Below, in pieces: positions 5,828 through 5,937 of a stretch of DNA of 5,937 bases (the stretch's first letter is position 1; each line of letters starts with the position of its first letter). The position numbers and the translations under genes were made by a program. Below the pieces are notes generated by a model. It made no database searches and was not told where the DNA came from. It worked only from the letters and a program-made list of their open reading frames with translations. This DNA is from an uncultured Myxococcales bacterium (GTDB taxonomy: Bacteria; Myxococcota; UBA727; VGSZ01). Location of the stretch: NCBI GenBank assembly GCA_903952805.1, contig CAJBHN010000438.1, positions 1 to 5,937 on the forward strand, read 5' to 3'.

Positions 5828-5937
5828 CACGGTGTGACGACGCTGTGCCCCGGTTGTCGTCAGCCATCAGGGCCACGCTGTGCCGGCGCGTCGACCCACC
5901 AGGGGCAAGGTCATCGTCATCGTCATCGTCATCGTCA
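5820..5937 (-). CDS. Possible C-terminal end of a gene running off the right edge
   Basis: On the reverse strand a frame is open from the window edge to a TGA at 5822-5820. It reads nine Asp codons (GAC/GAT, 5936-5910), then a 29-residue basic tail beginning LAPGGSTRRHSV and ending SHRER. Most third positions in the tail are G or C, as in the neighbours. It would lie about 56 bases upstream of the small gene, on the same strand, consistent with an operon. Against it, only 38 residues are visible, the Asp run is a product of a simple repeat, and short open frames are common in GC-rich DNA. No function can be assigned. Confidence 0.3.
   Translation of the reverse strand, partial: DDDDDDDDDLAPGGSTRRHSVALMADDNRGTASSHRER
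5911..5937. repeat. Hexamer tandem repeat at the right edge
   Basis: TCATCG is repeated four and a half times without error, up to the last base. Its full length is unknown because the window ends inside it. It would read as poly-Asp on the reverse strand, or poly-Ser on the forward strand. Tandem repeats like this often stop short-read assemblies, which may be why the sequence ends here. Confidence 0.95.

Noticed and set aside
5501..5830. 109-residue reverse-strand open frame overlapping the small unknown gene
   Set aside because: It is in another frame of the same strand. Its product is Arg-rich, and the 5308-5763 frame has better codon bias, structure and ribosome binding site.
5911..5937. 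Tandem hexamers as a CRISPR array or replication iterons
   Set aside because: The units are six bases with no spacers, and no cas or replication-initiator gene or AT-rich region is present.

Overview
The window is GC-rich bacterial DNA with a strong G/C bias at third codon positions. It holds four complete protein-coding genes and the possible tail of a fifth. There are no rRNA, tRNA, CRISPR or recognisable insertion-sequence features. The mix of leaderless Ala/Gly-rich proteins and a lipoprotein glycosidase fits a myxobacterial or other former-deltaproteobacterial lineage (for example Myxococcota or Bradymonadota). That is an impression from protein style, not a phylogenetic result. Both edges end in repeats: a perfect 100-bp palindrome on the left and a 6-bp tandem repeat on the right. 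The window therefore looks like a whole short contig from an assembly.

Layout. Bases 1-100 are a zero-loop palindrome. A forward gene (113-1195) encodes a leaderless 360-residue protein with a Cys/His pair resembling a papain-like (NlpC/P60-type) active site and a degenerate EF-hand-like loop near its N-terminus. After a 71-bp convergent gap with a possible terminator, a reverse gene (1267-2700) encodes a lipoprotein GH5 glycoside hydrolase most like bacterial endoglycoceramidases. A 177-bp divergent gap with alternative hairpins separates it from a forward gene (2878-5217). That gene encodes a 779-residue leaderless protein with a Pro/His-rich N-terminal region and two consecutive glycine zippers, as in membrane-inserting or pore-forming proteins. 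A 90-bp convergent gap with a 10-bp inverted repeat follows. A reverse gene (about 5308-5763) then encodes a small protein of unknown function. Upstream of it, an open frame with nine Asp codons runs off the right edge.

How the genes may relate. No two complete genes are co-directional neighbours, so each is probably its own transcription unit, apart from a possible pair at the right end. The best-supported function is the surface-anchored GH5 enzyme, probably acting on glycolipids or similar beta-glycosides outside the cytoplasmic membrane. The two leaderless proteins could be effectors or exoproteins delivered by a specialised route, which would suit a predatory or competitive lifestyle. 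That link is inference: no secretion machinery or immunity gene is recognisable here.
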